A stretch of DNA of 64,000 bases from assembly GCA_006226685.1 (NCBI GenBank), contig SBGG01000100.1, forward strand, positions 1-64,000, written 5' to 3'. This document shows, in pieces, positions 9,587-19,130 of this stretch. The position numbers and the translations under genes are program-made. How positions within the stretch are numbered: position 1 is the stretch's first letter; every line of letters starts with the position of its first letter. The notes beneath the pieces are model-generated. The model saw nothing but the letters and a program-made list of their open reading frames with translations. It was not told the DNA's origin and did no database searches. Source of the stretch: Sphingomonadales bacterium. Lineage in GTDB: Bacteria > Pseudomonadota > Alphaproteobacteria > Sphingomonadales > Sphingomonadaceae.

Positions 9587-10843
9587 TCAGGCGGCCTCGG
9601 CGGCGTCGAGGCCATAGGCGCTATGCAGCACGCGCACCGCCAGTTCGGTCTCGTCCTCGTCGATCAGCACGCTAACCTTGATCTCGCTGGTCGAAATCGC
9701 CTCGATATTGATACCACGATCGGCCAGCGTCTTGAACATGATCGCCGCGACACCGGCATGGCTGCGCATACCGACGCCGACCACGCTGATCTTCGCGATC
9801 TCGCTGTCGGTGATGATACGGCGGAAACCGATGCTTTCCTTGCGCGCCTCAAGAATATCGACGCTGCGGGCAAGGTCGGCGCGCGGCACGGTGAAGGTGA
9901 CGTCCGTCTCTTCCTTGTCCTTACTGTCATTCTGGATGATCATGTCGACATTGATGCTCGCTTCGGCCAGCGGGGTGAAGATGCTGGCGACCGCGCCCGG
10001 CTTGTCGGGCACGCGGGTGACGATGATCTTCGCATCATTCTTGTCGGCGGCGATGCCGGTGATGAGCTGACGTTCCATATCGCTATCCTCTATTTCCTGT
10101 TCACCGACGATCAGCGTTCCGGGCAGATCGGTCTGATCCGGGCTGTCGAACGAGCTGAGAACCTGCACCCGTACCTTTTCCTTCATCGCCAGCGCGACGG
10201 AACGGGTCTGAAGCACCTTGGACCCGACAGACGCCAGTTCCAGCATCTCTTCATAGGTCACCATGTTGAGCTTGCGCGCGCGCGACACGATGCGGGGGTC
10301 GGTGGTGTAGACACCGTTCACATCGGTATAGATATCGCAGCGGTCGGCCTTGACCGCCGCCGCGACCGCGACCGCCGAAGTATCGGAACCGCCGCGTCCC
10401 AGAGTCGCGATCCGGTTATCCGCCATCATGCCCTGAAAGCCCGGAATCACCGCGACCTGCCCCGACTGCATTGCGGCGACCAGAGCGTCGGTCTCGATCC
10501 GTTCGATCCGTGCCTTGGCATGGGTTTCGATCGTGCGGATCGGCAATTGCCAGCCCAGCCAGCTCCGGGCGTCAACCCCCATCGCCTTCAGCGTCATCGC
10601 CAGCAAGCCGCTCGTCACCTGCTCGCCGCTCGCCACCACGACATCATATTCGGCCGGATCATAAAGCGGGCTGGCCTCGCGGCAGAAACCGACGAGCCGG
10701 TCCGTCTCGCCCGCCATGGCGGAAACGACGACGGCGACTTCATTGCCCTGATCGACCACATGTTTGACACGCGCCGCCACGTTACGAATTCGCTCCATCC
10801 CCGCCATCGAGGTTCCGCCGAATTTCATTACGATGCGCGCCAT
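9587..10843 (-). CDS. lysC: Aspartate kinase
   Basis: Phosphorylates aspartate, the first step to lysine, threonine, methionine and diaminopimelate. The 418-residue product begins MARIVMKFGGTSMAG, with the kinase signature KFGGTS at residues 7-12, followed by the kinase domain and two C-terminal ACT domains (about 265-415; KPGAVASIFTPLAEASINVDM and SHAGVAAIMFKTLADRGIN), which bind allosteric amino acids. The ATG at 10843 is chosen because it begins the conserved domain; the frame stays open 39 codons further but that part is not family-like. Divergent from ubiG with 95 bases between the starts. Confidence 0.96.
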   Translation of the reverse strand: MARIVMKFGGTSMAGMERIRNVAARVKHVVDQGNEVAVVVSAMAGETDRLVGFCREASPLYDPAEYDVVVASGEQVTSGLLAMTLKAMGVDARSWLGWQLPIRTIETHAKARIERIETDALVAAMQSGQVAVIPGFQGMMADNRIATLGRGGSDTSAVAVAAAVKADRCDIYTDVNGVYTTDPRIVSRARKLNMVTYEEMLELASVGSKVLQTRSVALAMKEKVRVQVLSSFDSPDQTDLPGTLIVGEQEIEDSDMERQLITGIAADKNDAKIIVTRVPDKPGAVASIFTPLAEASINVDMIIQNDSKDKEETDVTFTVPRADLARSVDILEARKESIGFRRIITDSEIAKISVVGVGMRSHAGVAAIMFKTLADRGINIEAISTSEIKVSVLIDEDETELAVRVLHSAYGLDAAEAA

Positions 10844-10938
10844 ATTTGCTGCCAGACCTGTGTTTCGATAAAAGACATGCGTATAGGGGCTTCCCCCGAA
10901 ACGCGAAAACCGCGCCGCTATAGTGATCGAGGACCGAT

Positions 10939-11673
10939 ATGGCAAGCAACGCCGCGACAACCATCAATCCACAGGAAGCCAGCCATTTCGGCACGCTGGC
11001 GGCCGACTGGTGGAACCCGAACGGGTCCAGCGCGATGCTGCACAAGCTCAATCCCGTCCGGCTCGGCTATGTCCGGCAGGCGATCGACACCCATTGGCAC
11101 GGCGACCCGCGCGCCCTGCGCCCCCTTGCCGGGAAAAAGGCGCTCGATGTCGGCTGCGGCGCGGGCCTGCTCGCCGAACCCCTCGCCCGGATGGGCGCGG
11201 AGGTAATGGCGATCGACGCTGCCCCGGAAAATATTGAAGCGGCAAAAGCCCATGCCACGCGGCAAGGCCTCGCCATCGACTATCGCGCGACCGGCATCGA
11301 ATCGCTCGGGTGCAAGGGCGTGTTCGATCTCGTCACCTCAATGGAGGTGATCGAGCATGTGACCGAGCCGTTGCTGTTCGCGCGCGGCCTTGCCGAGGCG
11401 CTGGCGCCGGGCGGGCTGCTCATTCTGTCCACGCCGAACCGCACCCCCGCATCCCGCCTCGCGATGATCACATTGGGCGAGGGTCTGGGGATGATCCCCA
11501 AAGGCACGCATGACTGGGACAAGTTTCTGACGCCCGAGGAACTGGAGGCGCTGCTCGCCGAAGCGGGCCTGAAGATCGTCGACCGGCGCGGCATCGCCTT
11601 CACCCCCGGCAAGGGGCTGACGCTGAGCGACAATGAGGCGCTCAACTATATCGTGACCGCGCGCGCCGCCTGA
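10939..11673 (+). CDS. ubiG: Ubiquinone biosynthesis O-methyltransferase UbiG
   Basis: SAM-dependent methyltransferase carrying out both O-methylations of ubiquinone synthesis. The 244-residue protein has the UbiG N-terminal signature (ASHFGTLAADWWNPNGSSAMLHKLNPVRLGY), SAM motif I (DVGCGAGLLAEPLARMG, about 69-85), the acidic end of strand 2 (VMAIDAAPENI) and the STPNRT segment. Length matches E. coli UbiG. It is transcribed divergently from lysC. Confidence is high because the N-terminal helix is UbiG-specific. Confidence 0.95.
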   Translation: MASNAATTINPQEASHFGTLAADWWNPNGSSAMLHKLNPVRLGYVRQAIDTHWHGDPRALRPLAGKKALDVGCGAGLLAEPLARMGAEVMAIDAAPENIEAAKAHATRQGLAIDYRATGIESLGCKGVFDLVTSMEVIEHVTEPLLFARGLAEALAPGGLLILSTPNRTPASRLAMITLGEGLGMIPKGTHDWDKFLTPEELEALLAEAGLKIVDRRGIAFTPGKGLTLSDNEALNYIVTARAA

Positions 11674-11712
11674 TCGAGAGAAGGGCCCGACCGAAGGACA
11701 CGCAAGCCGCGA

Positions 11713-12117
11713 TCAGGCGGCTTCCTTCCCCTTTTCGCCGCGATTGACCATGCTCATCGCCATCTGGTCCAGACGTTCGGCCATTGCCTCGGCCAGCTGT
11801 GGATCGATGTCGTTCCGTTCCATGATCGCGCGCTGCATCGCATCGGCCCATTGCCGGGCGGCTTCCCGCGCGATCGGAAGCTTGCCGTGCAGCGACATCA
11901 TGCACACGCCGCGATCGAACCAGTCCCTCGGTCCGCCCAGCCAGGCGTTGAGAAATTCCTTCAACCCGCTCCTGATCTTCGTCAGATCCCCGGCATGAAG
12001 CGCCCGGACATCGGCATAGGCCGGATCTTCATCCATCAGGTCATAAAAACGATCGACGATCGATGCGACGACCTCCGCGCCGCCGAGCATCTGAAAGGGG
12101 GTGACAGGTGCGTCCAT
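11713..12117 (-). CDS. Group II truncated haemoglobin
   Basis: A 134-residue 2-on-2 globin (from the ATG at 12117; an upstream in-frame start would add 14 residues that are not globin-like). Visible features: start of helix A/B with TPFQMLGGAEVVASIVDRFYDLMDEDP (Phe/Tyr at B9/B10), helix E region LTKIRSGLKEFLNAWLGGP, the proximal-His region SLHGKLPIAREAARQW (His F8 and Trp G8, the latter typical of group II). It likely binds O2 or NO; the physiological role is unknown. It is convergent with ubiG and lies just downstream of polA on the same strand. Confidence 0.85.
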   Translation of the reverse strand: MDAPVTPFQMLGGAEVVASIVDRFYDLMDEDPAYADVRALHAGDLTKIRSGLKEFLNAWLGGPRDWFDRGVCMMSLHGKLPIAREAARQWADAMQRAIMERNDIDPQLAEAMAERLDQMAMSMVNRGEKGKEAA

Positions 12118-12271
12118 AAGCTTCCATCCAAGACTATCGGGAGTCTTGACCCTGGCCACGCCCTCACCAATCGTCCTTGACTTCGATCAAGAATGGGCAG
12201 CTCGGAAACCGAAGCGTGAAAAACCGCCCCTCCCCGCCTTATCCGCACAATCAGACCTTAAGGTCAGGCCC

Positions 12272-15106
12272 CTAATGCGCCGCACCCCAGCTCGGCCCGG
12301 TTCCCACTTCCACGACCAGCGGCACGGACATGGCGACCAGCGGCGCGGACGCATTTTCCATCACCTCGCGAATGACCGCGCTGGCCGCCTCGACATCCTC
12401 TTCCGGCAATTCAAACACCAGTTCGTCATGCACCTGCAACAGCATCTTCACCTGCCCGAGGCCGGCCCGTTCCAGCGCGGGCCCCATGCGCACCATGGCC
12501 CGCTTGATGATGTCGGCGCTCGTGCCCTGTATCGGCGCGTTGATGGCGGCACGCTCCGCGCCCTGCCGTTCATGCTGGGCACTGGCCCTGATGCGCGGAA
12601 ACCATGTCTTGCGACCAAACAACGTCTCCGTAAAGCCGTTGGCGCGCGCCTTCTCCAGCGTTTCGTTGATATAGGCGCCGATGCCGGGGAAACGGTCATA
12701 ATAGCGGGCGATCATATCCTGCGCCTCGTCGGGCGTGATCTCCAGCCGCGCCGCCAACCCCCAGCGCGAAATGCCGTAGAGGATCGAGAAGTTGATCGTC
12801 TTGGCGCGCGCGCGCGTATCCCGGTTCACTTCTCCAAACAGCTCCTGCGCGGTCGCGGCGTGAATATCCTCGCCGCGCGCGAACGCCTCCTTCAACGCCG
12901 GAACATTGGCCATATGCGCCGCCAGACGCAGTTCGATCTGGCTATAGTCGGCCGACATCAGCAGCTTGCCCTTCTCCGCGATGAACGCATCGCGAATCTG
13001 GCGCCCCGCCTCGGTGCGGATCGGGATATTCTGGAGATTGGGGTCGGTGGAGGAAAGCCGCCCGGTCTGCGCGCCCGACAGGCTGTAGCTGGTGTGGACA
13101 CGCCCGGTTTCGGCATTGATCTGCGCCTGCAACGCATCGGTATAGGTGGATTTGAGCTTTGCAAGCTGACGCCAGTCGAGCACCTTGCCCGCAATCGGCG
13201 CCCCTTCGGCCTTCAGCTTTTCGAGCACCGTCACATCGGTGGAATAGGCGCCGCTCTTGCCCTTCTTCCCGCCCTTATATCCCATTTTGTCGAACAGGAT
13301 CGCGCCGAGCTGCTGCGTGCTGCCGATCAGGAATTCCTGCCCGGCAAGATCATGAATTTCCTTTTCCAGCGCGGCCAGTCCATGAGAAAACTCGCCTGAA
13401 AGACGAGAGAGATAGTCCCGGTCGACCTTCACGCCTTCCCGCTCCATCGCGGCGATCACCGGCACCAGCGGCCGGTCGACCAGCTCATAGACGCGGGTCA
13501 CACCTTCCCGATGCAACCGGGGCTTGAACATCTGCCACAGGCGGAATGTCACCTCGGCATCCTCGGCGGCATATTCGGTCGCCTTGTCGAGCGGCACCTC
13601 GGCAAAGCTGATCTGTTTCTTGCCAGCGCCCGCCACCTCCTTGAACGCAATGCATTCATGGCCGAGGTGCAGCTTCGCCGCCTCGTCCATGCCATGGCCG
13701 CCCAGCCCCTTGCCCGCTTCCAGATCGAAGCTCAGCAGGATGGTGTCGTCATAGGGCCTGATCATAATGCCGCCCAGCCCCGCCAGCCGCCCGGCGCGAT
13801 CGAGCACATTCATATCATATTTGAGGTTATGCCCGATCTTCAGCACCCCCTCATCCTCAAGCAAGGGCTTGAGCTTCGTCAGCACCAGCACCGTATCGAG
13901 CTGATCCGGCTTTTCGGCAAACATATCGGTGCCGCCATGGCCGACCGGGATATAGCAGGCCTTTCCCGGCCCGGTCGAAAGGCTGATCCCGACCAGCCGC
14001 GCGGAAATCGCATCCAGCGCGTCGGTTTCGGTATCCACCGCGACCACGCCACCGGCAACCGCATCGGCGATCCAGCGATCCAGCGCCGCCGCGTCCGTCA
14101 CCGTCTCGTAGAGGCTGCGGTCGATCGGCGGCAGGTCGGGCACTTCCGGTTCGACCGGAACCGAAGCCGCAGCGACGGGCACCGAGGCCGCCCCGGCGGA
14201 GGTCGCCGACGCCTCGGCCGCCCCTGTTGCGGGAGCCACCGCCTTGAGACGCGAGAGCAGCGAATTGAAACCCTGATCGGCCAGAAAAACCCGCAACGGC
14301 TCCGGCGGTATCTCTCCCAGCGCCAGATCGTCGAGCGGGTCCGGCAGGGGCACTTCGCGATGCAGTTCAACCAGTTCGCGAGAGAGCCGCGCCATACCCT
14401 CATTCTCGACCAGCTTTTCCTTCATCTTCGAAGGCTTCATATCCGGCACCGCCGCGAACACACCGTCGAGCGTGCCATATTCATTAATGAGCTTTGCCGC
14501 CGTCTTGGGGCCGATACCGGGCACGCCCGGCACATTGTCGACCGCGTCGCCCATCAGCGCGAGCACATCGCCCAGCTTGTCGGGCGTCACCCCGAATTTC
14601 TTCATCACATAATCACCGGCGCGACGCTCATTCTTCATCGTGTCGAGCATATCCACGCCCGGCTGGATGAGCTGCGCCAGATCCTTGTCGGACGATACGA
14701 TGGTGACATGCCAGCCGCGCGCGAGCGCAGCCATGGTATAGCTGGCGATGATGTCGTCCGCCTCAAACCCCTGCTCCTCGATACAGGGCAGGGAAAAGGC
14801 GCGCGTCGCCTCCCGGATCAACGGGAATTGCGGAACCAGATCCTCGGGCGGCGGCGGCCGGTTCGCCTTATATTTATCGTAAAGATCGTTGCGGAAGGTC
14901 TTGCCCGACTTGTCGAGAATGACCGCAAGGTGGGTCGGCCCGTCCGCCTCGTGCAATTCCTTGGCCAGCTTCCACAGCATAGCGGTATAGCCATAGACCG
15001 CGCCCGCAGGCACGCCATGCCGGTTGGTAAGCGGCGGAAGCTGATGATAGGCGCGGAAAATATAGCCGCTGCCATCGACGAGATAGAGATGATTCTGACT
15101 GACCAT
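12272..15106 (-). CDS. polA: DNA polymerase I
   Basis: Repair and Okazaki-processing polymerase, 944 residues from the ATG at 15106 (MVSQNHLYLVDGSGYIFRAY). Domains in order: 5'-3' flap exonuclease (1 to about 300; GDAVDNVPGVPGIGPKTA), 3'-5' exonuclease (about 345-525) with DTETDALD, a KYDMNVL aspartate and a late YAAEDAEVT, so the proofreading acidic residues appear intact, then polymerase (about 540-944) with motif A ADYSQIELRLAAH, motif B RAKTINFSILYG and motif C QVHDELVFE. An Ala-rich linker separates the first two domains. The longer upstream frame is rejected as a start because it lacks conservation. Confidence 0.97.
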   Translation of the reverse strand: MVSQNHLYLVDGSGYIFRAYHQLPPLTNRHGVPAGAVYGYTAMLWKLAKELHEADGPTHLAVILDKSGKTFRNDLYDKYKANRPPPPEDLVPQFPLIREATRAFSLPCIEEQGFEADDIIASYTMAALARGWHVTIVSSDKDLAQLIQPGVDMLDTMKNERRAGDYVMKKFGVTPDKLGDVLALMGDAVDNVPGVPGIGPKTAAKLINEYGTLDGVFAAVPDMKPSKMKEKLVENEGMARLSRELVELHREVPLPDPLDDLALGEIPPEPLRVFLADQGFNSLLSRLKAVAPATGAAEASATSAGAASVPVAAASVPVEPEVPDLPPIDRSLYETVTDAAALDRWIADAVAGGVVAVDTETDALDAISARLVGISLSTGPGKACYIPVGHGGTDMFAEKPDQLDTVLVLTKLKPLLEDEGVLKIGHNLKYDMNVLDRAGRLAGLGGIMIRPYDDTILLSFDLEAGKGLGGHGMDEAAKLHLGHECIAFKEVAGAGKKQISFAEVPLDKATEYAAEDAEVTFRLWQMFKPRLHREGVTRVYELVDRPLVPVIAAMEREGVKVDRDYLSRLSGEFSHGLAALEKEIHDLAGQEFLIGSTQQLGAILFDKMGYKGGKKGKSGAYSTDVTVLEKLKAEGAPIAGKVLDWRQLAKLKSTYTDALQAQINAETGRVHTSYSLSGAQTGRLSSTDPNLQNIPIRTEAGRQIRDAFIAEKGKLLMSADYSQIELRLAAHMANVPALKEAFARGEDIHAATAQELFGEVNRDTRARAKTINFSILYGISRWGLAARLEITPDEAQDMIARYYDRFPGIGAYINETLEKARANGFTETLFGRKTWFPRIRASAQHERQGAERAAINAPIQGTSADIIKRAMVRMGPALERAGLGQVKMLLQVHDELVFELPEEDVEAASAVIREVMENASAPLVAMSVPLVVEVGTGPSWGAAH

Positions 15107-15192
15107 GGCGAGGGGGATAGCAGCGCGGAAGGCGCGAAGGAACAGGCCAGCGCCCCGCCCCGGATTTGACCGCACCAACGAGGCCGCTATGG

Positions 15193-16419
15193 ATGGACCC
15201 GATGTCGAGCTGGATCATGATCGCAGGCGCGCTGATCGCCGCTACCATCACTCTCAACCCCCGCCTGCTCCGTAACAGCAGTTGGCGCGCGACCGTCACG
15301 CCGCTCGCCTCGATCATCGGTTCGGGTTTCCTGATCGCCGGCCCGATATTGGCCCGGGCGACCGGCAGCCTCGCCGCCTTTGCCATGGCCGCTCTCTGCG
15401 CGATCGGCTGGCTGTTCGGATCGGCCATTCGTTATAATATCCGTCATGCCGAGCCGCTGATCTCGTCCGACGGACCTCCGCTCTGGCTGGCGCGGCTCGA
15501 CAAGCTGTCCGACTTAGCGCTCGCCCTCGCCTATTTCGTGTCCGTTTCCTATTATCTCAACCTGTTCGCGGCCTTTGCCCTGCGCATGGTCGGTCTGGAA
15601 ACAGTCTCGAATATCCGCTGGCTGTCGGTCGCTATCATCGCGCTTCTGGGCCTTATCGGTACGTTTCGCGGCCTGCGATGGCTGGAAAATATCGAACTGC
15701 CCGCCGTCGGTCTCAAGCTGGCGCTGATTTCCGGGTTGCTGCTGTCGTTACTGCTCACTGTCGCCCATGCGGGCATGGCAGCTATGATCGCCCTGCCCGC
15801 CATCGACCATCCGGCCAATGTGCGGGAGATCGGCATATTGCTCGGCCTGGTCATCCTTGTGCAGGGGTTCGAAACCTCGCGCTACCTCGGTCATGCCTAT
15901 GACCGGGAAACGCGCATCCGAACGATGCGCCGCGCCCAGATCATCGCCACCTGCATCTATGTACCGTTCATCGCCTTGCTGACTCCCTTTTTCGGGAACA
16001 GCCCTCCACAGGGAGCGGTCGAGGAAACGGCAATCATCGACATGCTGGCCCCGCTGGGCTGGGCGGTCGCACCGCTCATCATCCTGACCGCGCTCGCCTC
16101 GCAGCTATCGGCGGCGGTGGCGGACATGAACGGTGCGGGCGGCCTCGTCCGTTCCGCCAGCGGCGACCGGGTCGGCGTCAGATGGGGCTATGCGGGGACA
16201 GCCACCATCGCAATTCTGATAACCCTGACATCCAACATAGTGGAAATCATCGTCTACGCCTCCAAGGCGTTCGTCCTTTATTACGGATTGCAGAGCGCGA
16301 CCGCGGCGATCCTGTGCGCTCGCGGCGACCGCCCGAACCATGCCGGTTTCCTGATGTACATAACAGGTCTGCTGATCGCTGTAGCGGTCATTCTGCTGAG
16401 CATACCGGCGGAGGGATAA
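15193..16419 (+). CDS. Polytopic membrane protein, APC-superfamily-like permease of unknown substrate
   Basis: About 408 residues with 10-12 strongly hydrophobic segments and short loops. Near the N-terminus, TPLASIIGSGFLIAGPI resembles the unwound first helix (GxGIF type) of APC-superfamily transporters, and GFETSRYLGHAYDRETRIRTMRRAQ resembles the cytoplasmic loop that follows helix 6 in that group. I do not recognise a specific family or substrate. The ATG at 15193 is preferred; a TTG at 15166 would give nine more residues. It faces away from polA (87 bases between starts) and converges on the beta-lactamase-like gene. Confidence 0.7.
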   Translation: MDPMSSWIMIAGALIAATITLNPRLLRNSSWRATVTPLASIIGSGFLIAGPILARATGSLAAFAMAALCAIGWLFGSAIRYNIRHAEPLISSDGPPLWLARLDKLSDLALALAYFVSVSYYLNLFAAFALRMVGLETVSNIRWLSVAIIALLGLIGTFRGLRWLENIELPAVGLKLALISGLLLSLLLTVAHAGMAAMIALPAIDHPANVREIGILLGLVILVQGFETSRYLGHAYDRETRIRTMRRAQIIATCIYVPFIALLTPFFGNSPPQGAVEETAIIDMLAPLGWAVAPLIILTALASQLSAAVADMNGAGGLVRSASGDRVGVRWGYAGTATIAILITLTSNIVEIIVYASKAFVLYYGLQSATAAILCARGDRPNHAGFLMYITGLLIAVAVILLSIPAEG

Positions 16420-16483
16420 AGCACCGCCCCGGCCATCTGCCCGATGCCATCCGGCAAGAGGCAGGACCGGAACTAAAGCACCG

Positions 16484-17668
16484 TTACTTCAACCCATTAT
16501 GGCTGGCGACCACTGCCCGCGCGACCCCCTGCATCAACTCCCACCGTTCGGGGATGGATACGGTCGTGCTGCCGATCATCACCGCCACCGCATAGCTTGT
16601 GCCATCGGGCGCGGTCATGATGCCGACATCATTATAGCCGGTCGAACGCGGCGGCAGATCCTGCCCGGTGCCGGTCTTGTGCGCATAGGACCAGCCGGCC
16701 GGGACCCCGCCCTTGATCCGCTGCGGCCCCGTCTTCGCCCCGGCCATGGTAGAAAGCAGATAGCTGGTGGAAGCTGGCGACAGCATCTCTCCCCGCTTCA
16801 GCTTAGCCAGCGCAAGCGTGATCGAACTGGCCGCCGCGCCGTCCGGCGGATTGGCAAGATAATCGTCCAGCGCCTTTTCCCGCACGGAACGCGGCAAATT
16901 CGCTCGCGCGGAATAGAAATTACGGCCGAGCGACAGCTTCTGATCCCAGACCAGCCCTGCGGTCTTGCTCTGGAGCAGGCGCTCGCCCGGGCCGAAACGG
17001 ATGTTCGGAATGAAACGCCGCGCCAGGAAGGACCGCACCGCCGCCGGACCGCCCACTTTGCGCAGCAGGGCATCATTGGCGGTATTGTCGCTCTGTTGCA
17101 TCGCACGCGTGAAGAGATCGGAGAGGTCGGTGGTATAAGGCCCCTTCGCAACCATTGCCGCCAGCGGCTGGTGGAACAGGGTCAAGTCATCCTTGCCCAG
17201 AGTAACCGCATCCTTCATCGTCAGCTTACCGCGATCGACCGCATCGAGCAGGGCCATCGAAACCCAGAGCTTCGACACACTCTGCTGCGGCATCGGCATC
17301 GCGCCATTATAGGCAATGTCCCAATCCGCATCGACGCGGCGCACCGAAATGGCGGCGGTGCCCTTGAAGTTGCGCCCCAGCGTGGTGATCGCCGCCTTCA
17401 GGTCGGCCGGGGCGGGGATATTGCCTCTTACCGACGTCGCTGCATTAGCCGCACCGCGAGCAAGAACCGGGGCAGGAACGGAAGGAGCGGCCGCCGCAGA
17501 AGGCGCATTGGCCGCGCTCGTCACCCGATGCTGCACCGATGCATCGGCAACGCACCCCGAAAGCAGCACGAAAGCGACCACAGCCCGGGTCCAGAGCCGT
17601 CCGGAAGCCCGAGCATCCGGATGCCCACCTCGCCTGATCACGATTCCGCCCGAACGACGATATTCCAT
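16484..17668 (-). CDS. Class A beta-lactamase-like serine hydrolase lipoprotein
   Basis: 394 residues. A membrane segment with lipobox LLSGC (Cys39) predicts a lipoprotein. The catalytic motifs of class A enzymes are all visible: S130-V-S-K133, S193-D-N195 and K331-T-G. After SDN there is E229-R-L-L-Q233, which could be the omega-loop Glu (ExxLN in classical enzymes), though the spacing is compressed and followed by an insertion around 240-275. Family members of this type are annotated as serine hydrolases or beta-lactamases; whether it hydrolyses beta-lactams or acts on peptidoglycan is open. No ampR-type regulator is adjacent. Confidence 0.8.
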   Translation of the reverse strand: MEYRRSGGIVIRRGGHPDARASGRLWTRAVVAFVLLSGCVADASVQHRVTSAANAPSAAAAPSVPAPVLARGAANAATSVRGNIPAPADLKAAITTLGRNFKGTAAISVRRVDADWDIAYNGAMPMPQQSVSKLWVSMALLDAVDRGKLTMKDAVTLGKDDLTLFHQPLAAMVAKGPYTTDLSDLFTRAMQQSDNTANDALLRKVGGPAAVRSFLARRFIPNIRFGPGERLLQSKTAGLVWDQKLSLGRNFYSARANLPRSVREKALDDYLANPPDGAAASSITLALAKLKRGEMLSPASTSYLLSTMAGAKTGPQRIKGGVPAGWSYAHKTGTGQDLPPRSTGYNDVGIMTAPDGTSYAVAVMIGSTTVSIPERWELMQGVARAVVASHNGLK

Positions 17669-17856
17669 TTCCCCATCACCCTATCGGTATAGTGACCCAC
17701 ATGCCCGGATAACCGGATACCCTATTCGGGAATTCTGCCCATTTTTTCGGTTCGTAAAAGCGATTATGCGATGAACGATTCAAATATTGCGTTAATTCGC
17801 GAAACCAGCACCGAGACAGGACCGTATTTCCCCTTTATCGAGCATTCAGGACTGAT

Positions 17857-18756
17857 ATGGGAATGAAATTCCACAATTCCATGCCGATCGACCGCCGGGT
17901 TCTGCTTACCATGCTGGCGGGATCGCTGATCGCACCCCTGTCTGGCACTGAGGTGATCGGGCAGGCGATCGGGGCAACCGGCCCCGCTCCCTTCTCTTCC
18001 AACCGACTGCGGATAACGCGGCGCGGAACACTGGGGCCCGCCGGACGCGATATAGTCTTGATACCGGGTCTCGCCAGCGGACCTTCCATCTGGAACGGGC
18101 TGGCGGGGCAGCTTTCCGGCCACCGGTTGCATCTCGTCCATGTCGCGGGTTTTGCGGGGCTGGGTGCCGGCGCCAATGCCACCGGGCCGATGCTCTCACC
18201 GCTGACGGCGGAACTGGCGCGCTATATTTCCTCCCGACCGATGCGACAGCCGACCCTGATCGGCCACAGCATGGGCGGCACGCTGGCAATGATGCTGGCC
18301 CTGCGCCACTCCAGGGCGGTCAACCGCATCATGGTCGTCGACATGTTGCCGGAAGGGGCGGCGATGCTGGGCGGCACGGCACAGGGGGTCGGCTATCTCG
18401 CCAGTCAGCTCAACGGCTATTTCACCGGCACGAAAGCGGGGCGCCAGATTTTCGCCCGGATGCTGATGCAAACACCGGGAGGACAGGACAGTGACCCGCG
18501 CGTCATCGCACAAGCGCTGACGGAACTGGCCGAGATCGACCTGACATCGCGACTGAAGGACATCGCCTGCCCGCTCGAGGTTGTCTACGCCCTGCCCGCC
18601 GAGCGCGACATGGCGACAGACCAGAGCCGACGTTATCGTCAGGCCTATGCGAAAGCACCCCGGGCCAGCCTTGTCGGCATCGGTCCCGGCGGACATATGC
18701 TGATGATCGATCAGCCGGAAAAATTCGCATCAACCGTCAGAAAATTTCTGAAGTAA
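17857..18756 (+). CDS. Exported alpha/beta hydrolase
   Basis: 299 residues. The N-terminus is signal-like (RRVLLTMLAGSLIAPLSG, about 13-30), so the enzyme is probably periplasmic. It then shows the alpha/beta-hydrolase pattern: VLIPGLASGPSIW (oxyanion-hole region), the nucleophile elbow GHSMGG with Ser138, and a late catalytic His280 in GPGGHMLMIDQPEKF. Substrate is unknown; the family includes esterases, lipases and haloperoxidase-like enzymes. It is a single gene; the strong terminator about 150 bases downstream may end its transcript or that of a small RNA. Confidence 0.82.
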   Translation: MGMKFHNSMPIDRRVLLTMLAGSLIAPLSGTEVIGQAIGATGPAPFSSNRLRITRRGTLGPAGRDIVLIPGLASGPSIWNGLAGQLSGHRLHLVHVAGFAGLGAGANATGPMLSPLTAELARYISSRPMRQPTLIGHSMGGTLAMMLALRHSRAVNRIMVVDMLPEGAAMLGGTAQGVGYLASQLNGYFTGTKAGRQIFARMLMQTPGGQDSDPRVIAQALTELAEIDLTSRLKDIACPLEVVYALPAERDMATDQSRRYRQAYAKAPRASLVGIGPGGHMLMIDQPEKFASTVRKFLK

Positions 18757-18805
18757 AAAATCGCTATTCTTGATTCAGGTCAACGTCGCTGCCGAGAATC
18801 CCAAC

Positions 18806-18945
18806 TAGACAGGATCTCGACAGGGACGAGAGCGGCATGCTTCCAAGCCTCTCCCACTCTCTTCCGGTCAGAGGCGTCTTCCCGCGCCTCCTCCTCGGCA
18901 CTTCATAGGGCGCGTCCACCAAGTTGGTCGCGCCCTTTTTTTTTT
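18806..18945 (+). ncRNA. Candidate C-rich small RNA upstream of a strong terminator
   Basis: The 150 bases after the hydrolase gene hold no convincing protein but end in a very strong terminator. Just upstream is a perfect 6-bp hairpin GAGGCG/CGCCTC (18871-18876 and 18885-18890) with a pyrimidine loop UCUUCCCG, and single-stranded stretches CCTCTCCC and CTCCTCC, which are anti-Shine-Dalgarno-like, as in alphaproteobacterial CCUCCUCC-motif sRNAs. A possible -35 TTGATT (18770) and weak -10 GAGAAT lie upstream; the 5' end at 18806 is a guess. Alternatively this is simply the 3' UTR of the hydrolase mRNA. Confidence 0.35.
18908..18945 (+). terminator. Strong rho-independent terminator
   Basis: GGGCGCG pairs with CGCGCCC around an inner ACC/GGT helix, followed by ten consecutive T (18936-18945). 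Confidence 0.92.
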
Positions 18946-19054
18946 GAGCGGCTCGCGGCCCGATCAGATCGGTCGGCCCACCACACCCCTTTGATTTACT
19001 GCGATTTCCAAAGTGGCAGATGATGCCCCTGACCGCCCCCCCTGACCCGGCCAA

Positions 19055-19085
19055 CAAAAACGCCCGGACGCAGGGCGCCCGGGCG
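19055..19085 (-). terminator. Rho-independent terminator of the pnt operon
   Basis: On the minus strand a CGCCCGG/CCGGGCG stem with an 11-nt loop is followed by five T, 46 bases past the pntB stop codon. Confidence 0.85.
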
Positions 19086-19130
19086 ACAGGGAATTCTGAT
19101 GGATCCGAATTCAGGCTGAAAGGACCGGAA

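Noticed and set aside
18764-19057. 97-codon minus-strand frame opposite the candidate sRNA
   Set aside because: It includes the terminator stem and T run of the opposite strand, has no ribosome site and no family resemblance.
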